Assembly (NCBI RefSeq): GCF_013085465.1
Contig: NZ_CP049838.1
Location: 1,798,001-1,862,000 of the forward strand
Direction: 5' to 3'
Length of the DNA stretch: 64,000 nt
From: Streptomyces asoensis
GTDB lineage: Bacteria; Actinomycetota; Actinomycetes; Streptomycetales; Streptomycetaceae
Shown here piece by piece: positions 43,081-52,683 of this stretch; position 1 is the stretch's first letter; each line of letters starts with the position of its first letter. The notes beneath the pieces are model-generated. The model was not told the origin of the DNA. It searched no databases and saw nothing but the letters and a program-made list of their open reading frames with translations. Position numbers and translations under genes: made by a program.

Positions 43081-43563
43081 TCACCGCCCCGGGGCCTCAC
43101 CCTCCGCCGGGGCCGCCAGGGCACCGGCCACCGGCTCCGTGGCCGGGACGGCCCACGGGAGCTGGACGATGACCGTCTTGCCGCCCTCCCGGGTGGGCCG
43201 CACTCTCAGCCTGCCGCCGCACTCCGCGGTCAGCCAGCGAATGATCACCATGCCTCGGCCGTTGTCCTGCTGGACGGCGGCCGGCAGTCGTTTGGGGAAG
43301 CGCGGGTGGCTGTCGGTGACCCCGACGCGCAGGTGTTCGTCACGGTCGAGGACCAGGTCCACCGTGAAGGTGGGTGACTGCCCGAAGGTGTGCTGTACGG
43401 CGTTGGTGGCGAGTTCCGAGACGATCAGCCGGACGGCGTCGGCCATCTCCGTGTCCGCCGGCAGACCCCATTCCCCGAGGACGCCGGCCACGAAGACACG
43501 GGCCGCGGAGACCGAGGCGGGATCGCTCCGCAGAGTGACGGATGCTTCCAGGTGATCTGCCAT
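43081..43563 (-). CDS. RsbW-like GHKL ATP-binding protein
   Basis: 160 aa, single-domain ATPase of the anti-sigma/serine kinase type: LIVSELATNAVQHTFGQ (N box), GVTDSHP, QQDNGRGMVIIRWL (G box) and GKTVIVQLPW. Such proteins accompany XRE/DUF397 gene pairs in the abaA/whiJ-like clusters of Streptomyces, where the DNA-binding, DUF397 and ATPase proteins form a regulatory module. It is divergent from the XRE gene at 43777. ATG 43563 has only a distant AAAGGG. Confidence 0.85.
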   Translation of the reverse strand: MADHLEASVTLRSDPASVSAARVFVAGVLGEWGLPADTEMADAVRLIVSELATNAVQHTFGQSPTFTVDLVLDRDEHLRVGVTDSHPRFPKRLPAAVQQDNGRGMVIIRWLTAECGGRLRVRPTREGGKTVIVQLPWAVPATEPVAGALAAPAEGEAPGR

Positions 43564-43691
43564 GGCGACGTCGACCCTTTCCCACGGGACCGGGAGCCCG
43601 ACACGGTGCGGATGGTTCGAGTACGGTCCCGGACTGGTGCTTCTTCGCCAGACTGCCATTACCGCGCCGGTCACGGGTGGGATCCACCAGG

Positions 43692-43701
43692 ATATGCATA
43701 T
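43692..43701. promoter_or_regulatory. ATATGCATAT palindrome, candidate operator
   Basis: Perfect 10-base palindrome in an AT-rich pocket of the divergent promoter region between the GHKL ATPase and XRE genes. Confidence 0.4.
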
Positions 43702-43776
43702 ATCTGTCGCCCAATGCGGTGAACTCTGCGACGGCAGAGCGTATTTGGTCGGCCCGATAGGAGTAAGGAGGAGCCC

Positions 43777-44637
43777 ATGCAGCACGGTCCCGCGGTTCGC
43801 CGCCGAAAGCTGGGCGCCGAACTGCGCAATCTGCGCGCCCAGGCGGGCCTCACCAGTGGTGAGGCGGCCCGGCTCGTGGGCTGGCACCAGTCCAAGGTGA
43901 GCCGCATCGAGACCGGTATCAGTGGATCGAAACCGGCCGATGTGCGATTACTCCTCGACGCCTACGGTGTCACTGATCCGCAACTGCGGGAGCTGATGCT
44001 GGCGTTGGCGGGCACCAACGGCAGTGGCGGTCGGGACCACTGGTGGCACGCCTACCGCGGGGTGCTGCCGCCCACCTACCGGGACTTCATCAGCCTGGAG
44101 TCGCAGGCGAGCGCGATGCGCACCCTGGAGACGACGGTGGTACCGGGGCTGTTGCAGACGCCCGAGTACGCGCGCGCGGTGACCAGGGCATCCGTGGAGG
44201 GGGGCGACGAGGACCAGCTCGACACCCTGGTGGAGGTACGGCTGGCCCGCCAGGACGTACTGCGCGCGCAGCCGCCGCTGGAACTGTGCGCGGTACTGGA
44301 CGAGGCGGTGCTCCGGCGGGAGGTGGGCGGGCCCGAGGTGATGACACGACAGCTGGGTCGGCTCGTGGAAGCCGCCCGATTGCCCCAAGTACGGCTCCAG
44401 GTGCTGCCGTTCGCCGCCGGAGCGCATATCGGGGTAACCGGCCCTTTCGTTATCTTCTCATTTTCGCGCACTTCTGATCTGGATGTGGTTGTTCTCGACC
44501 ACTTGACGAGTAGCCTCTATCTCGAACGGAAAGAAGACCTCCAGGCCTACACCGAGGCCTTCAACGCCCTTCGGGCGCACGCCCTTTCGCCCGGGGACTC
44601 ATCGGATTACATCGCCGCGATAGCAGACGGCGCGTAA
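43777..44637 (+). CDS. XRE family regulator with DUF5753 domain (WhiJ-like)
   Basis: 286 aa. XRE helix-turn-helix at about 9-65 (LGAELRNLRAQAGLTSGEAARLVGWHQSKVSRIETG), followed by the long DUF5753 effector domain (about 95-280; DFISLESQASAMRTLETTVVPGLLQTPEYARA, LQVLPFAAGAHIG). With the adjacent DUF397 protein this forms the widespread Streptomyces WhiJ/AbaA-like pair influencing development and antibiotic production. ATG 43777 has a strong AAGGAGG. The C-terminal third uses more A/T-rich codons than neighbours (around 44430-44480). Confidence 0.9.
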   Translation: MQHGPAVRRRKLGAELRNLRAQAGLTSGEAARLVGWHQSKVSRIETGISGSKPADVRLLLDAYGVTDPQLRELMLALAGTNGSGGRDHWWHAYRGVLPPTYRDFISLESQASAMRTLETTVVPGLLQTPEYARAVTRASVEGGDEDQLDTLVEVRLARQDVLRAQPPLELCAVLDEAVLRREVGGPEVMTRQLGRLVEAARLPQVRLQVLPFAAGAHIGVTGPFVIFSFSRTSDLDVVVLDHLTSSLYLERKEDLQAYTEAFNALRAHALSPGDSSDYIAAIADGA

Positions 44638-44646
44638 GGAGGCACC

Positions 44647-44889
44647 ATGTCCGCAGTACCGCGGAACGTACCTTCCAGTACCGATCCCGACCGTCTCCCG
44701 GATGTGCGGTGGCTGCGCAGCAGCTACAGCACGGGAGCGAACAACTGTGTGGAGACCGCCCGGCCGGCCTCCGGCCCCCTGGCCGGTCTGCTCGCCGTAC
44801 GCGACTCCAAGGACCCGGCCGGACCCGCCCTGCTCTTCTCCCCCGAGAGCTGGTCGGGCTTCACGGCCGTGTTCACGCGGGTCCGCTGA
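44647..44889 (+). CDS. DUF397 domain protein
   Basis: 80 aa, single DUF397 domain: VRWLRSSYSTGANNCVETARP, LLAVRDSKDPAGPALLFSPESWSGFTAVF. These small proteins bind and modulate the preceding XRE/DUF5753 regulator. ATG 44647 follows AAGGAGG and begins nine bases after the regulator's stop, so the two form a tight operon. Confidence 0.92.
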   Translation: MSAVPRNVPSSTDPDRLPDVRWLRSSYSTGANNCVETARPASGPLAGLLAVRDSKDPAGPALLFSPESWSGFTAVFTRVR

Positions 44890-44935
44890 CCGGACCGTCA
44901 TCGTCAGAGGCGGTCCACGGCCGTGTCACGCCGAC

Positions 44936-46063
44936 TCATGGTCGTGTTTCGCCGATCACCTGTACAGCGCGTTCCAGCTCGGCCCCGGAGAGGTCCGCAC
45001 GCGCGGTCAGCCTGAGGCGTGAGATGCCGTCGGGCACGGAGGGAGGACGGAAGCAGCCCACGGCCAGGCCTGCCGACCGGCAGTCCGCCGCCCAGCGCAC
45101 GGCCCCCTCCGGGGACGGCGCACGCACGGAGACGACCGCGGCGTCCGGACGCACCGCTGCCAGGCCCGCGGCCGTCACGCGGGCGTGCAGCTCGCCCGCC
45201 ACCGCACGCGCGCGTGCCGCGCGCTGCGGCTCCCGGCGCAGCAGCCTGAGGGCGGCCAACGCCGCGCCCGCCGCCGCCGGGGCCAGGCCCGTGTCGAAGA
45301 TGAACGTCCGGGCCGCGTTCACCAGATGCTCGATCACCCGCGCGGGACCCAGCACCGCGCCGCCCTGGCTGCCCAGCGACTTGGACAGCGTGACCGTGAC
45401 GACGACGTCGTCGGCGCCCGCCAGGCCCGCCGCGTACGGAGCGCCCTGTCCGCCCTCCCCGAGCACACCGAGCCCGTGGGCGTCGTCGACGACCAGTCCG
45501 GCGCCGTACTCGCGGCAGGCGGCCGCCAGGGCGGCCAGCGGGGCGGCGTCGCCGTCGACCGAGAAGACCGTGTCGGAGACGGCCACGGCCGGGCCGTCGT
45601 GCGTGCCGAGCGCCTTGCGCACCGCGTCCGGGTCGGCGTGCCCGACGACCTGGGTGGTGCCGCGGGCCAGCCGGCAGCCGTCGATCAGCGAGGCGTGGTT
45701 GCCCGCGTCGGAGACGATGAGCGACCCGTGCGGGGCCAGCGCGGTGACCGCGGCCAGGTTGGCCGCGTACCCGGAGGAGAAGACGAGGGCCGCCTCGAAG
45801 CCGCAGTGCTCGGCGAGCTCCCGCTCCAGCTCGCCGTGCAGCTCGGTGGTGCCGGTGACGAGCCGGGAGCCGGTCGCGCCGCCGCCCCAGGTCCTGGCCG
45901 CCGCCGCGGCCCCCTCCGTGACCTCGGGGTGACGGGCGAGGCCCAGGTAGTCGTTGCTCGCCAGGTCGAGGAGCGGCGAGTCGGCCGGGCGGGGCCGCAG
46001 GGTCCGTACGAGTCCGGCCCGGCGCCGCAGCTCCGCCTGCTCGTCGATCCAGCCGAACGCCAT
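44936..46063 (-). CDS. bioF: 8-amino-7-oxononanoate synthase
   Basis: 375-aa PLP enzyme that condenses pimeloyl-ACP/CoA with L-alanine, the first committed ring-building step of biotin synthesis. SNDYLGLARHP, FSSGYAANLAAV, DDAHGLGVLG and the Schiff-base Lys228 in TLSKSLGSQGG identify the alpha-oxoamine synthase family. Placement among bioB, bioA and bioD makes BioF the right member. ATG 46063 follows GGAGG; a start 12 codons upstream is less supported. Divergent from bioB across 147 bases. Confidence 0.94.
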   Translation of the reverse strand: MAFGWIDEQAELRRRAGLVRTLRPRPADSPLLDLASNDYLGLARHPEVTEGAAAAARTWGGGATGSRLVTGTTELHGELERELAEHCGFEAALVFSSGYAANLAAVTALAPHGSLIVSDAGNHASLIDGCRLARGTTQVVGHADPDAVRKALGTHDGPAVAVSDTVFSVDGDAAPLAALAAACREYGAGLVVDDAHGLGVLGEGGQGAPYAAGLAGADDVVVTVTLSKSLGSQGGAVLGPARVIEHLVNAARTFIFDTGLAPAAAGAALAALRLLRREPQRAARARAVAGELHARVTAAGLAAVRPDAAVVSVRAPSPEGAVRWAADCRSAGLAVGCFRPPSVPDGISRLRLTARADLSGAELERAVQVIGETRP

Positions 46064-46123
46064 GGGTCCTCCGGGCTTTTGTAGGTAGCGGACAGACACT
46101 AGCGGCCCGACCGCCTACCCACG

Positions 46124-46141
46124 GTGTGGCAATACCCACAC
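46124..46141. promoter_or_regulatory. GTGTGG-N6-CCACAC inverted repeat in the bioF/bioB gap
   Basis: Perfect 6-bp arms with CAATAC spacer between divergent biotin genes; candidate binding site for a biotin repressor (BirA or BioQ type, neither encoded here). Confidence 0.45.
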
Positions 46142-46210
46142 GTCGAACCCGGTGTGTTGTGTGATCCCTACCTTGGCCCGGAGCGGGTGCGTAGGACAGG
46201 ATCGGCTCTC

Positions 46211-47452
46211 ATGGACCTGCTGAACACGCTGGTGGACAAGGGGCTTCGGCGCGAGCTGCCGACCCGCGAGGAAGCGCTGGCCGTACTGGCCACTTCCGAC
46301 GACGACGTGCTGGACGTGGTGGCCGCGGCCGGCCGGGTGCGCCGGCAGTGGTTCGGGCGACGGGTGAAACTCAACTACCTCGTCAACCTCAAGTCGGGGC
46401 TGTGCCCCGAGGACTGCTCCTACTGCTCCCAGCGGCTCGGCTCCACGGCCGGGATCCTGAAGTACACCTGGCTCAAGCCGGAAGAGGCCTCGCAGGCGGC
46501 GGCGGCCGGGCTGGCGGGCGGGGCCAAGCGGGTCTGTCTGGTGGCCTCCGGGCGTGGTCCGACGGACCGTGACGTCGACCGGGTCGCCGGCACCATCAAG
46601 GCGATCAAGGACCAGAACGAGGGCGTCGAGGTCTGCGCCTGTCTCGGCCTGCTCTCCGACGGCCAGGCCGAACGGCTGCGCGAGGCGGGCGCCGACGCCT
46701 ACAACCACAACCTGAACACGTCCGAGGGCACGTACGGGGAGATCACGACCACGCACACGTACGCCGACCGGGTGGACACGGTGCAGAAGGCGCACGCGGC
46801 GGGTCTGTCGGCGTGCTCGGGTCTGATCGCCGGCATGGGAGAGTCCGACGAGGACCTGGTGGACGTCGTCTTCTCGCTGCGCGAGCTCGACCCGGACTCC
46901 GTTCCGGTCAACTTCCTCATCCCGGTCGAGGGCACCCCGCTCGCCAAGGAGTGGAACCTCACCCCGCAGCGCTGTCTGCGCATCCTGGCGATGGTGCGGT
47001 TCGTCTGCCCGGACGTCGAGGTGCGCATCGCGGGCGGCCGCGAGGTCCATCTGCGCACGATGCAGCCGCTCGCCCTGCACCTGGCCAACTCGATCTTCCT
47101 GGGCGACTACCTCACGACCGAGGGCCAGGCCGGCCAGGCCGACCTGGAGATGATCGCGGACGCCGGATTCGAGGTGGAGGGCGCGGAGCAGGTGACGCTG
47201 CCCGAGCACCGGGCGGCGGCGGGCGGTGGCTGCGGGTCCCACGAGGGCGGTGGCTGCGGCTCGCACGAGGGCGGTGGCTGCGGCTCGCACGAGAACTCCG
47301 GGTGCGGCTCGCACGAGGGGGGCGGTGTGTGCGGCTCCGCCCCGGCCGCGGCCCCCGCCCCGGCTCCGGCCGCTGCGGTCGGCGAGGCCCGTACGGACCT
47401 GGTCGCCGTGCGCCGGCGTGGCGCCGGTACCGATCTCGCGCCCAATGCCTGA
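46211..47452 (+). CDS. bioB: Biotin synthase with Cys/His-rich repeat tail
   Basis: 413-aa radical SAM enzyme that inserts sulfur into dethiobiotin. Cys65-PED-Cys69-SY-Cys72 holds the SAM-binding 4Fe-4S cluster. [27 protein letters not shown] and [15 protein letters not shown] are standard BioB regions up to about residue 335. The protein then continues for about 75 residues with four [12 protein letters not shown] repeats (338-369) and an Ala/Pro linker, beyond the usual BioB length of about 330-350. ATG 46211. The end overlaps bioA by eight bases. Confidence 0.93.
   Translation: MDLLNTLVDKGLRRELPTREEALAVLATSDDDVLDVVAAAGRVRRQWFGRRVKLNYLVNLKSGLCPEDCSYCSQRLGSTAGILKYTWLKPEEASQAAAAGLAGGAKRVCLVASGRGPTDRDVDRVAGTIKAIKDQNEGVEVCACLGLLSDGQAERLREAGADAYNHNLNTSEGTYGEITTTHTYADRVDTVQKAHAAGLSACSGLIAGMGESDEDLVDVVFSLRELDPDSVPVNFLIPVEGTPLAKEWNLTPQRCLRILAMVRFVCPDVEVRIAGGREVHLRTMQPLALHLANSIFLGDYLTTEGQAGQADLEMIADAGFEVEGAEQVTLPEHRAAAGGGCGSHEGGGCGSHEGGGCGSHENSGCGSHEGGGVCGSAPAAAPAPAPAAAVGEARTDLVAVRRRGAGTDLAPNA
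47222..47317 (+). repeat. Four tandem 24-bp units inside bioB
   Basis: Units at 47222, 47246, 47270 and 47294 each encode Gly-Gly-Gly-Cys-Gly-Ser-His-Glu (the last begins Asn-Ser-Gly). Units two and three are identical in DNA; a partial fifth (GGGVCGS) follows. Slippage-prone, so copy number may vary among strains. Confidence 0.9.
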
Positions 47453-48734
47453 GCTGCCCCCGCTCGGGGTGCCCGAGCTGCTGGAGCTCGACCGGCGGCA
47501 CGTGTGGCATCCGTACGGTCCGATGCCCGGCCGGGTCGAACCGCTCGTCGTGGAGTCGGCGAGCGGGGTACGGCTGCGGCCGGCGGACGGCTCGGGTGAC
47601 CTGGTCGACGGCATGGCGTCCTGGTGGTCGGCGATCCACGGCTACAACCACCCGGTGCTCAACGAGGCCGTACGCGAGCAGCTGGGCCGGATGAGTCATG
47701 TGATGTTCGGCGGGCTCACCCACGAGCCCGCCGTACGTCTGGCGAAGCTCCTTGTCGACATGTCGCCCGACGGTCTGGAGCATGTCTTCCTCGCCGACTC
47801 CGGCTCGGTGTCGGTCGAGGTCGCGGTGAAGATGTGCCTCCAGTACTGGCGCTCGCTGGGCCGCCCGGCCAAGGGACGCCTGCTGACCTGGCGCGGCGGT
47901 TACCACGGCGACACCTGGCAGCCGATGTCCGTGTGCGATCCCGAGGGCGGGATGCACGACCTGTGGACCGGGGTGCTGCCCCGGCAGGTCTTCGTGGACC
48001 CGCCTCCGGTGGAGTTCGAGGAGGCGTACGCCGACCTGTTGCGCGAGACGATCGGGCGGCACGCCGACGAGCTGGCCGCGGTCATCGTGGAGCCGGTGGT
48101 GCAGGGCGCGGGCGGGATGCGGTTCCACTCCCCCGGCTATCTGCGGGTGCTGCGCGAGGCGTGCGACGCGCACGACGTGCTGCTGGTGTTCGACGAGATC
48201 GCGACCGGGTTCGGGCGTACGGGCGCGCTGTTCGCGGCGGAGCACGCCGCGGTGACACCGGATGTGATGTGCGTCGGCAAGGCGTTGACCGGCGGTTATC
48301 TGACGATGGCGGCGACGCTGTGCACGTCCCGGGTGGCCGACGGGATCTCGCGGGGCGAGGTGCCGGTCCTGGCCCATGGGCCGACGTTCATGGGCAACCC
48401 GCTCGCCGCGGCCGTCGCCTGTGCCTCGATCGAGCTGCTGCTCGGGCAGGACTGGCTCGCGGAGGTCAAGCGGATCGAGGCGGGGCTGCGGGACGGCCTC
48501 GCCGCGGCGGCGGAGATTCCGGGCGTGCGGGACGTCCGGGTCCTCGGCGCGATCGGCGTCGTCCAGCTCGACCACCCGGTGGACATGGCGGCCGCCACCC
48601 GGGCCGCGGTGCGCGAGGGTGTCTGGCTGCGGCCGTTCCGCGACCTGATCTACACGATGCCGCCGTACGTCACCGGTGACGCGGACGTGGCACGGATCGC
48701 GCGCGCGGTGTGCGCCGCGGCGCGGGAGGGATGA
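47445..48734 (+). CDS. bioA: Adenosylmethionine-8-amino-7-oxononanoate aminotransferase
   Basis: 429-aa class III PLP aminotransferase using SAM as amino donor to make 7,8-diaminononanoate. HVWHPYGPM near the N-terminus, [14 protein letters not shown] (118-130), [21 protein letters not shown] (Asp250) and [10 protein letters not shown] (Lys279) are characteristic of BioA rather than other class III enzymes. ATG 47445 lies within the end of bioB (8-base overlap), so translation is coupled. Confidence 0.95.
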   Translation: MPELPPLGVPELLELDRRHVWHPYGPMPGRVEPLVVESASGVRLRPADGSGDLVDGMASWWSAIHGYNHPVLNEAVREQLGRMSHVMFGGLTHEPAVRLAKLLVDMSPDGLEHVFLADSGSVSVEVAVKMCLQYWRSLGRPAKGRLLTWRGGYHGDTWQPMSVCDPEGGMHDLWTGVLPRQVFVDPPPVEFEEAYADLLRETIGRHADELAAVIVEPVVQGAGGMRFHSPGYLRVLREACDAHDVLLVFDEIATGFGRTGALFAAEHAAVTPDVMCVGKALTGGYLTMAATLCTSRVADGISRGEVPVLAHGPTFMGNPLAAAVACASIELLLGQDWLAEVKRIEAGLRDGLAAAAEIPGVRDVRVLGAIGVVQLDHPVDMAAATRAAVREGVWLRPFRDLIYTMPPYVTGDADVARIARAVCAAAREG

Positions 48735-48736
48735 AC

Positions 48737-49459
48737 ATGCCGATCCTGGTGATCACGGGGACGGGCACGGAGGTCGGCAAGACCGTCACGACGGCCGCGG
48801 TCGCCGCGTCGGCGCTCGCGGCGGGGCGGTCGGTGGCCGTCCTCAAGGCCGCGCAGACCGGCGTACGAGCGGACGAGCGCGGGGACGCCGACGAGGTGGC
48901 CCGGCTCGCGGGCGCGGTGACGACGGTCGAAGTGGCCCGCTATCCCGAGCCGTTGGCTCCGGCGACGGCGGCCCGCAGGGCGGGCCTGGCGGCGGTGCGG
49001 CCGCAGGACGTGGCGGATGCGGCGCAGAAGCTGGCCGCCGAGCACGACCTGGTGCTCGTCGAGGGGGCGGGCGGGCTGCTCGTACGGTTCGACGAGGCGG
49101 GTGGGACGCTGGCCGACGTGGCGCAGCTGCTGCGGGCGCCGGTGCTGATCGTGGCCTCGGCGGGCCTCGGCACGCTGAACACGACGGAACTGACGGCTCG
49201 TGAACTGCGGGCACGGGGGGTGGAGTTGCTGGGGGTCGTGATCGGCAGCTGGCCCGACTCCCCCGATCTGGCGTCCCGTTGCAATGTCGTGGATCTGCCG
49301 GAGGTGGCCGGGGCCCCGCTGCTGGGGGCGCTGCCGTCGGGGGCCGGTGCTCTTGCACCTGCCGATTTCCGTACCGTGGCGCCCGGTTGGCTGGCGCCAC
49401 GGCTGGACGGGACGTGGGAGGCGGAGGCCTTCCGGGAGCGGACCGGTTCGGGGCTCTAG
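48737..49459 (+). CDS. bioD: Dethiobiotin synthetase
   Basis: 240-aa ATP-dependent carboxylase that closes the ureido ring of dethiobiotin. P-loop GTGTEVGKT (8-16), LKAAQTGV and VEGAGGLLVRFDE are family motifs. ATG 48737 is preferred because GGGAGGG sits at a proper six-base distance; ATG 48731 would form an ATGA overlap with bioA but abuts the ribosome site. Last gene of bioB-A-D. Its TAG shares bases with the stop of the convergent LuxR gene within CTAG. Confidence 0.94.
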   Translation: MPILVITGTGTEVGKTVTTAAVAASALAAGRSVAVLKAAQTGVRADERGDADEVARLAGAVTTVEVARYPEPLAPATAARRAGLAAVRPQDVADAAQKLAAEHDLVLVEGAGGLLVRFDEAGGTLADVAQLLRAPVLIVASAGLGTLNTTELTARELRARGVELLGVVIGSWPDSPDLASRCNVVDLPEVAGAPLLGALPSGAGALAPADFRTVAPGWLAPRLDGTWEAEAFRERTGSGL

Positions 49460-51750
49460 CCGTCGTCCGCGTCCGCGAGCAGCCGGACGAGTTCGATGCG
49501 GGAGCGGATGCCGAGGCGGGTGAAGACGCCTCGCAGATGGTGGTCGATGGTGCGGGGGCTGAGGGCGAGGCGGGCGGCGATCTCGCGGTTCGTGGCGCCG
49601 TCGGCCGCCATCCGGGCGACCAGAAGCTGCTGGGCGGTCAGGTGGATCGTCGGGCGCCGGTCGCCACGGGTGGGGGCGGCGGGGGCGCCGAGCGCGCGCA
49701 GTTCGGCGCGGGCGCTCTCGGCGCAGTGCGGGGCGTCGAAGGACTCGAACGCCTCCATGGCGCTGTGCAGCCGGTCGCGGGCCTCCGTGCGGAGGCGCAG
49801 CCTGCGCAGCGCGCTGCCGAACAGCAGTTCGGTGCGGGCCCGTTCGAAGACTCGGGTTCCTTCGGCGTGCAGCCGGAGGGCCGTGCGGTAGTGCTCGACG
49901 GCGTCGGCGCCCGGCGTGAGCAGGGCCCGGCAGCGGGCGCTGAGAGCCAGGTCGTCGGCGCTGCCGACGGCACGGGCCCAACGGTCGTAGTCGGCGTGCG
50001 CGGCGCGCGCCACGCGGGTCTCGCCGGTGCGGACGGCTGCCTCGACATAGTGCGGGGTGGCCAGGTGGCGGATGGCCCGGTGGCCGTGGCCCGGGCCCGA
50101 GGCGGCGAGTGCCCGCAGCCGGGCCGCGGCGGCGTCGAAGCGGCCGGAGCCGAGGTCGAGGAAGGCCAGCGCCCACTGCGCGAGGGCGGCGGGCAGGCCC
50201 AGGGCGTGGGCGAGGGCGTAGGAGCGGGCTGCCGCGGCCCGCTCCCGGCACAGGTCTTCGTCGCCGGTGAGCGCGGCGAACATCGCCAGGGCGGCCTGGA
50301 GATGGCAGGCGCCGTTGTCCTGTCCGGTGGCGTACGCCTGCCGCAGGGCGTCCAGCGTGGCGGCCTCGGCGGCGCGCGGGCGGCCGGTCCAGAAGTCGGC
50401 GTAGGCGCGGAACTCCATGGCCTGGGACACGGCGGCGGTGACGCCCCGGGCTCGGGCCGCGGCGGCCGCCCGGACCGTGGCGGTGGCGGCGCGGGTGTGG
50501 TCGCCGAGCATCAGGGCGGCGATGCCCGCGTGCAGGAGGAGGGTGGGGTCACCGCCCGGACCGCACCGTCCGGCGGTGGCCTCCAGCAGGTGGCGCGCGT
50601 CCTCGTACCGTCCGTCGACGGCCGCGGCGATCCCTCCGAGCACACCCGGCGGATCGATGCCCGACTGCCCTGCGACGAGCGTCGCTTCACGGCATCGACG
50701 GAGATCGCCGGTGTAGACGGCGGCTTCGGCGGCTCGGGCCAGGAAGTGGGTGACGGGGGCGGTGGGGGCTGAGCCCGCCGCCTCGCCGGACTCGCGCGAA
50801 GGGACGGCGGAAGGGCCGGAGGAGGCGGTGGTGTCGCTCCGTCCCGGTGGCGGGGCACCGGGCGCGGGTCGCGCCCCGGCCGCCCGTGCCGCCCCGGCCA
50901 GCAGCGCGTCGAACGCCTCCCCCGCGTGCCCGGTCCGCAGGGCGAGGATGCCGGTGAGGGCGTCGGCGTCGGTGCGGGCGGCCAGGGTGCGGGACCGGTC
51001 GCCGTCACCGCGGTGCCAGGCGTCGGTCGCCGCGTGGGCGAGGAGTCGGGACCGTTCGCCCGGGTCCGTGCAGAGCGCGGCGGCGCGTTCGGCGAGGGCG
51101 CCCGAGAGCGCCGGGTCGCCGGCGGCGCGCGCCCGGTCGGCCGCCGCCGTCAGTTCCGCGGTGAGCCGCGCGCTGGGCCCGAGCGCGCCCGCGCCCCGGT
51201 GCCAGGACCGCCGGGGCGTCTCCGCCGCGCCGTGCAGGACGCGGGCGAGCAGCCGGTGGGCGTCACGCCGGTCGGCCGGGGCGGCCGTCTCGTACGCGGC
51301 GATCCGGGTCCAGGCATCGCGGAAGCCGACCCCGCCGGCCGTGGCGTAGGCGATGCCGGCCGCCTCGGCCGCCTCGAGGGGCCGGGTGTCGAGGCGGGCG
51401 GCGGCGACGGCGCGCAGGAAGGCGTGGGTGGCGACCGGGTACTGGTCGGCGGCCGCCAGCAGGAGCACCAGCCGGGTGCCGTCGGGCAGCGCACGGACCT
51501 CGCGGCGGTGCGCGCGCAGCGTCTCGGGGGCGAGGTCGGCGGGGTCGGCGGGCAGCGGGTCGAGGCCGGCCGCCTGCCGTTCGGTCAGCCGCGCGACGAG
51601 TTCGGCGGCGGCACGCGGGTCGCCGTATACGAGGCGCAGCACGCGCACGCGGACGCCTTCGGACAGCGCCGGGGCCGGGCGCGGGCCCACGTCCGGCGGC
51701 GCCGGTGGCGAAGTGCGGTCCAAAGACGGGGGGTTCACTCGTGTCACCAC
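49456..51750 (-). CDS. LuxR-family regulator with TPR-like body
   Basis: 764 aa. The C-terminal LuxR helix-turn-helix (about 700-760: LTAQQLLVARMAADGATNREIAARLALSPRTIDHHLRGVFTRLGI) follows a long Ala-rich helical repeat region like the TPR part of LAL/MalT regulators. I find no P-loop, so the N-terminal ATPase of full LALs (about 900-1000 aa) is absent. A low-complexity Pro/Ser/Ala linker lies at about 290-330. Two GTG codons stand at the start (51750 and 51747) with no ribosome site, which suggests a leaderless transcript. Target genes unknown. Confidence 0.82.
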   Translation of the reverse strand: MVTRVNPPSLDRTSPPAPPDVGPRPAPALSEGVRVRVLRLVYGDPRAAAELVARLTERQAAGLDPLPADPADLAPETLRAHRREVRALPDGTRLVLLLAAADQYPVATHAFLRAVAAARLDTRPLEAAEAAGIAYATAGGVGFRDAWTRIAAYETAAPADRRDAHRLLARVLHGAAETPRRSWHRGAGALGPSARLTAELTAAADRARAAGDPALSGALAERAAALCTDPGERSRLLAHAATDAWHRGDGDRSRTLAARTDADALTGILALRTGHAGEAFDALLAGAARAAGARPAPGAPPPGRSDTTASSGPSAVPSRESGEAAGSAPTAPVTHFLARAAEAAVYTGDLRRCREATLVAGQSGIDPPGVLGGIAAAVDGRYEDARHLLEATAGRCGPGGDPTLLLHAGIAALMLGDHTRAATATVRAAAAARARGVTAAVSQAMEFRAYADFWTGRPRAAEAATLDALRQAYATGQDNGACHLQAALAMFAALTGDEDLCRERAAAARSYALAHALGLPAALAQWALAFLDLGSGRFDAAAARLRALAASGPGHGHRAIRHLATPHYVEAAVRTGETRVARAAHADYDRWARAVGSADDLALSARCRALLTPGADAVEHYRTALRLHAEGTRVFERARTELLFGSALRRLRLRTEARDRLHSAMEAFESFDAPHCAESARAELRALGAPAAPTRGDRRPTIHLTAQQLLVARMAADGATNREIAARLALSPRTIDHHLRGVFTRLGIRSRIELVRLLADADDG

Positions 51751-51864
51751 ACAACTGACGTTACTGGCGGGTTACTTGAACCGTAAAGACTGGCGATTTC
51801 ACCGATGCGGCGCGCGTAGACCCGCCGGACACTCCTGGCAACCCCACACGTTTCAGGAGGCATC

Positions 51865-52551
51865 ATGCAGCGCCACAAGCGTCGCATCGCCGCGGCACTC
51901 TCGGCCGTGGTCTCTTCGCTCCTTCTGTCACTCTCGTTCTCCGCCCCCACAGCCCACGCCGCGACCCACAATCCGATCGTCTTCGTGCACGGCATCAGCA
52001 GTTCCTCCAGCAGCTGGGACGACTGGGTCGCCGACTTCAAGGCCGACGGCTACACGGCCGCCGAGCTGGACGCCTGGACCTACAGCTGGTCCCAGTCGAA
52101 CGCCACGACCGCCTCCCAACTGGCCACCGAGATCAAGAACGTGCTGGCGAGAACCGGCGCGTCCAAGGTCGACGTCGTCATCCACTCCATGGGCGCGCTC
52201 AGCTCCCGCTACTACCTCAAGAACCTCGGCGGCACCGCGTACGTGGACGACTTCGTCTCCGTCGCGGGCACCAACCACGGGACGTCGGTCGCCTCGTGGT
52301 GCAGCTGGCTCTACACCTCCTGCGCCGAGATGGTCACCGGCAGTTCGTTCCTCACCGCGCTCAACTCCGGTGACGAGACCCCGGGCAGCGTGAGCTACGC
52401 GACCTACTGGTCGAACTGCGACGCGGCCATCGACCCGGACTCCTCGGCACTGCTGAGCGGGGCCACCAACGTCGGCGTCGGGTGCATCTCGCACAACGAC
52501 ATGAACAACGATCACGGCGTGTACGAGCAGGTGCGCGACTTCATCCAGTGA
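51865..52551 (+). CDS. Secreted lipase (alpha/beta hydrolase)
   Basis: 228 aa. Signal peptide 1-32 ([27 protein letters not shown]), oxyanion region [16 protein letters not shown], nucleophile Ser108 in [15 protein letters not shown], and a C-terminal acid/His pair around [14 protein letters not shown]. Size and motifs match small secreted triacylglycerol lipases related to B. subtilis LipA; the residue two before the serine is Ile-His rather than the common Gly-His. Cysteines at four or more positions in the second half likely form disulfides. ATG 51865 follows AGGAGG. Confidence 0.9.
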   Translation: MQRHKRRIAAALSAVVSSLLLSLSFSAPTAHAATHNPIVFVHGISSSSSSWDDWVADFKADGYTAAELDAWTYSWSQSNATTASQLATEIKNVLARTGASKVDVVIHSMGALSSRYYLKNLGGTAYVDDFVSVAGTNHGTSVASWCSWLYTSCAEMVTGSSFLTALNSGDETPGSVSYATYWSNCDAAIDPDSSALLSGATNVGVGCISHNDMNNDHGVYEQVRDFIQ

Positions 52552-52683
52552 GCCGTTCGCCCGAAGACCGTTGGTCCGGCGAGCCGTTTTCCATCCGGTG
52601 AGCCGCGCGACAGCGACAGCGTGGGTGCGGCGGGCCTGCACGGGGGAGAATCCCGGTAGGCCCGTCCTGCCCGGGAGGTCGCC

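Noticed and set aside
47222-47317. CRISPR-like array
   Set aside because: The 24-bp repeats are contiguous, in frame and encode a peptide; there are no spacers.
48731-48736. bioD start at ATG 48731 with ATGA overlap
   Set aside because: Ribosome site GGGAGGG ends at this codon, leaving no spacing; ATG 48737 is better placed.
49279-50772. Plus-strand frame opposite the LuxR-type regulator
   Set aside because: Gly/Gln/Arg-rich shadow of the real gene, no ribosome site or domain.
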